Origin: Chitinophaga sp. E66
GTDB taxonomy: Bacteria > Bacteroidota > Bacteroidia > Chitinophagales > Chitinophagaceae
Assembly: GCA_019285755.1 (NCBI GenBank)
Contig: CP079103.1
Location: 4,526,001-4,590,000 of the forward strand
Direction: 5' to 3'
DNA length: 64,000 bases
The translations under genes were made by a program, and so were the position numbers. Shown here piece by piece: positions 62,865 through 64,000 of this stretch. Position 1 is the first letter of the stretch. Every line of letters starts with the position of its first letter. The notes below the pieces were generated by a model. The model saw nothing but the letters and a program-made list of their open reading frames with translations, searched no databases and was not told the origin of the DNA.

Positions 62865-63762
62865 TCAGAACCCTACGTCCTCATCTGTATGCTGGTATTC
62901 AGTTTCCAGCGTGGCATGAACGATATTGAGCGATTCGAGCATATGCTTGAGGTCGTGCCTGACCCTGTCCACTTCATCGCCCGTGAGCCCTTTTGCGATG
63001 GTGACGTGTGCCGTTAAGGCGTTTTCTGTGGTGCTGACCGCCCAGATATGAACGTGGTGCATATCGATCACCCCGGAATGCTCCTTGCCTGTTCCTGCAC
63101 CTTTTCCACCGTAATACCCTCCGGGACGCCGTCCATCGAAAGCCGCAGGCTGGCTGTCATGAGCCCCAGGTGCTGATAACGATCACGACCATTACGGCCA
63201 GGCTCACCACGGCATCTATCCAGTACCAGTGGGCATAGAGGATGATAAGCCCCGCAACCACGGTACCCAAAGAAACGAGGGCATCTGCCACCAGGTGGAG
63301 GTATGCTCCCTTGACGTTCAGGTCTTTATCTTTATCTTTCAGGAACAGCAGCGCCGAAACAGTGTTAACGACGATGCCTACCCCGGCAACGATGGCGACC
63401 GTTCCGCCCTGGAGCGGCACGGGGTGCCGGAGTCGGCGGAATGCCTCATAACCGATGGCGCCGACGGCCACCAGGAGAATTACGGCATTTAATAATGAGA
63501 TGAGGATGGTACTTTTTCGGTAGCCGTACGTATATCTGGAAGACGGCGGGATGCGCGCCAGGCGGAAGGCGACCATAGACAGGCCCAGGCTGGCCACGTC
63601 GCTGAGGTTATGGCCCGCGTCGGAAAGGAGGGCCAGCGAGCCTGTAGCCACGCCGGCAGCGGCTTCCACGGTCACGAAAAGCAGGTTGAGGCCGATCCCG
63701 ATGAGAAAGGCGCGGTTTAGCTGGCCGGAGACCGGGGTGTGGGAATGGGCGTGGTCGTGCAT
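62865..63762 (-). CDS. Cation diffusion facilitator (CzcD/ZitB type)
   Basis: About 299 residues. A His-rich start MHDHAHSHTP, six TM helices, and metal site motifs ALLSDAGHNLSDVASLG (HxxxD) and LHLVADALVSLGTVVAGLI (HxxxD). The cytosolic C-terminal domain has VIDMHHVHIWAVSTTENALT. Proton-driven efflux of Zn2+ or similar ions. Breaks near 63170 and 63080. Ends at 62865, adjacent to rsmG. Confidence 0.93.
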
Positions 63763-63841
63763 GATCTAAAATTACAAGACCCGGTAAAAAAGTTCGAAAA
63801 ACCTACAATATGCATGCCGCCAGTTCGTCTTTAACCATAAG

Positions 63842-64000
63842 ATGAACGAGTGGCTCTCCATAAAAAAACCAATGGCCCTGGAACAGAACGAACGTATACA
63901 GCGTACGGTGGAAAAAGAACGCCAACGGCTCCTGCAATTCATCCGCAAGCGGGTGGACGACAGCGCCGATGCGGAAGATATTCTGCAAGACGTGCTATAC
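63842..64000 (+). CDS. RNA polymerase sigma factor, partial
   Basis: Runs off the window end after 53 codons. MNEWLSIKKPMALEQNERIQ from ATG 63842 (63872 also possible), then RLLQFIRKRVDDSADAEDIL and QDVLY. DAEDILQDV is the sigma-70 region 2 signature of ECF-type factors. The rest of region 2 and region 4 are outside the window, so subfamily and regulon cannot be told. Confidence 0.8.
   Translation, partial: MNEWLSIKKPMALEQNERIQRTVEKERQRLLQFIRKRVDDSADAEDILQDVLY

Overview
The window looks like a chromosomal stretch from a Bacteroidota bacterium of the Chitinophagaceae (Chitinophaga-like). The evidence is type IX secretion (T9SS) cargo with type A and type B sorting domains, PorP/SprF outer-membrane partners, -7 promoter elements of the TAnnTTTG type, absence of Shine-Dalgarno sequences, and protein sequences of this family throughout. 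I see no rRNA, tRNA, CRISPR, prophage or insertion sequence.

The DNA contains many apparent single-base deletions, mostly in or beside short mononucleotide runs. They split most long genes, including ones that must work (accC, fabI, gltA, dnaJ, grpE, recG, tgt). Each case I restored needed one added base. I therefore treat the split frames as one gene each and the breaks as probable consensus errors. Lengths given for such genes are after repair and are approximate.

Layout. 1-3.0 kb (- strand): glutamate dehydrogenase (C-terminus off the window) and the cytochrome c maturation genes ccmB-ccmC-ccmD. 3.0-7.8 kb: biotin carboxylase, a GtrA membrane protein, thymidine kinase, an uncharacterised coiled-coil protein, and Kdo transferase. 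7.8-13.8 kb (+): a tightly packed sugar-nucleotide operon (DegT aminotransferase, UDP-glucose dehydrogenase, UDP-glucuronate decarboxylase, rmlB, rmlC, rmlD) making UDP-xylose and dTDP-rhamnose precursors. 13.8-25.8 kb: housekeeping genes (LolD-like ATPase, fabI, recN, TPR protein, zinc-ribbon protein, Nif3-like protein, M32 carboxypeptidase), two related lipoproteins, a rhodanese-thioredoxin fusion and a methyltransferase. 26.0-35.3 kb (+): two large PKD-repeat T9SS type B proteins, their PorP/SprF partner and a very short type A sorting-domain protein. 35.4-49.6 kb: two 23S rRNA methyltransferase homologues around grpE-dnaJ, two sodium/solute symporters, a VWA protein, an O-methyltransferase/glucosaminidase/hpt operon, a LOG-family protein, an FAD oxidoreductase and a small beta-barrel. 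49.7-54.4 kb (-): a second T9SS cargo/PorP pair. 54.6-64 kb: recG, gltA, an LptF/G permease, tgt, a glycosyltransferase, rsmG, a cation efflux pump and the start of a sigma factor.

The most unusual signal is non-coding. Two intergenic regions (about 24.08-24.28 kb and 60.71-60.83 kb) are built of degenerate tandem units exactly 11 bp long that share an N7-CTAT core. In the second, the units face each other and form a long hairpin. I do not recognise this element from any family I know.
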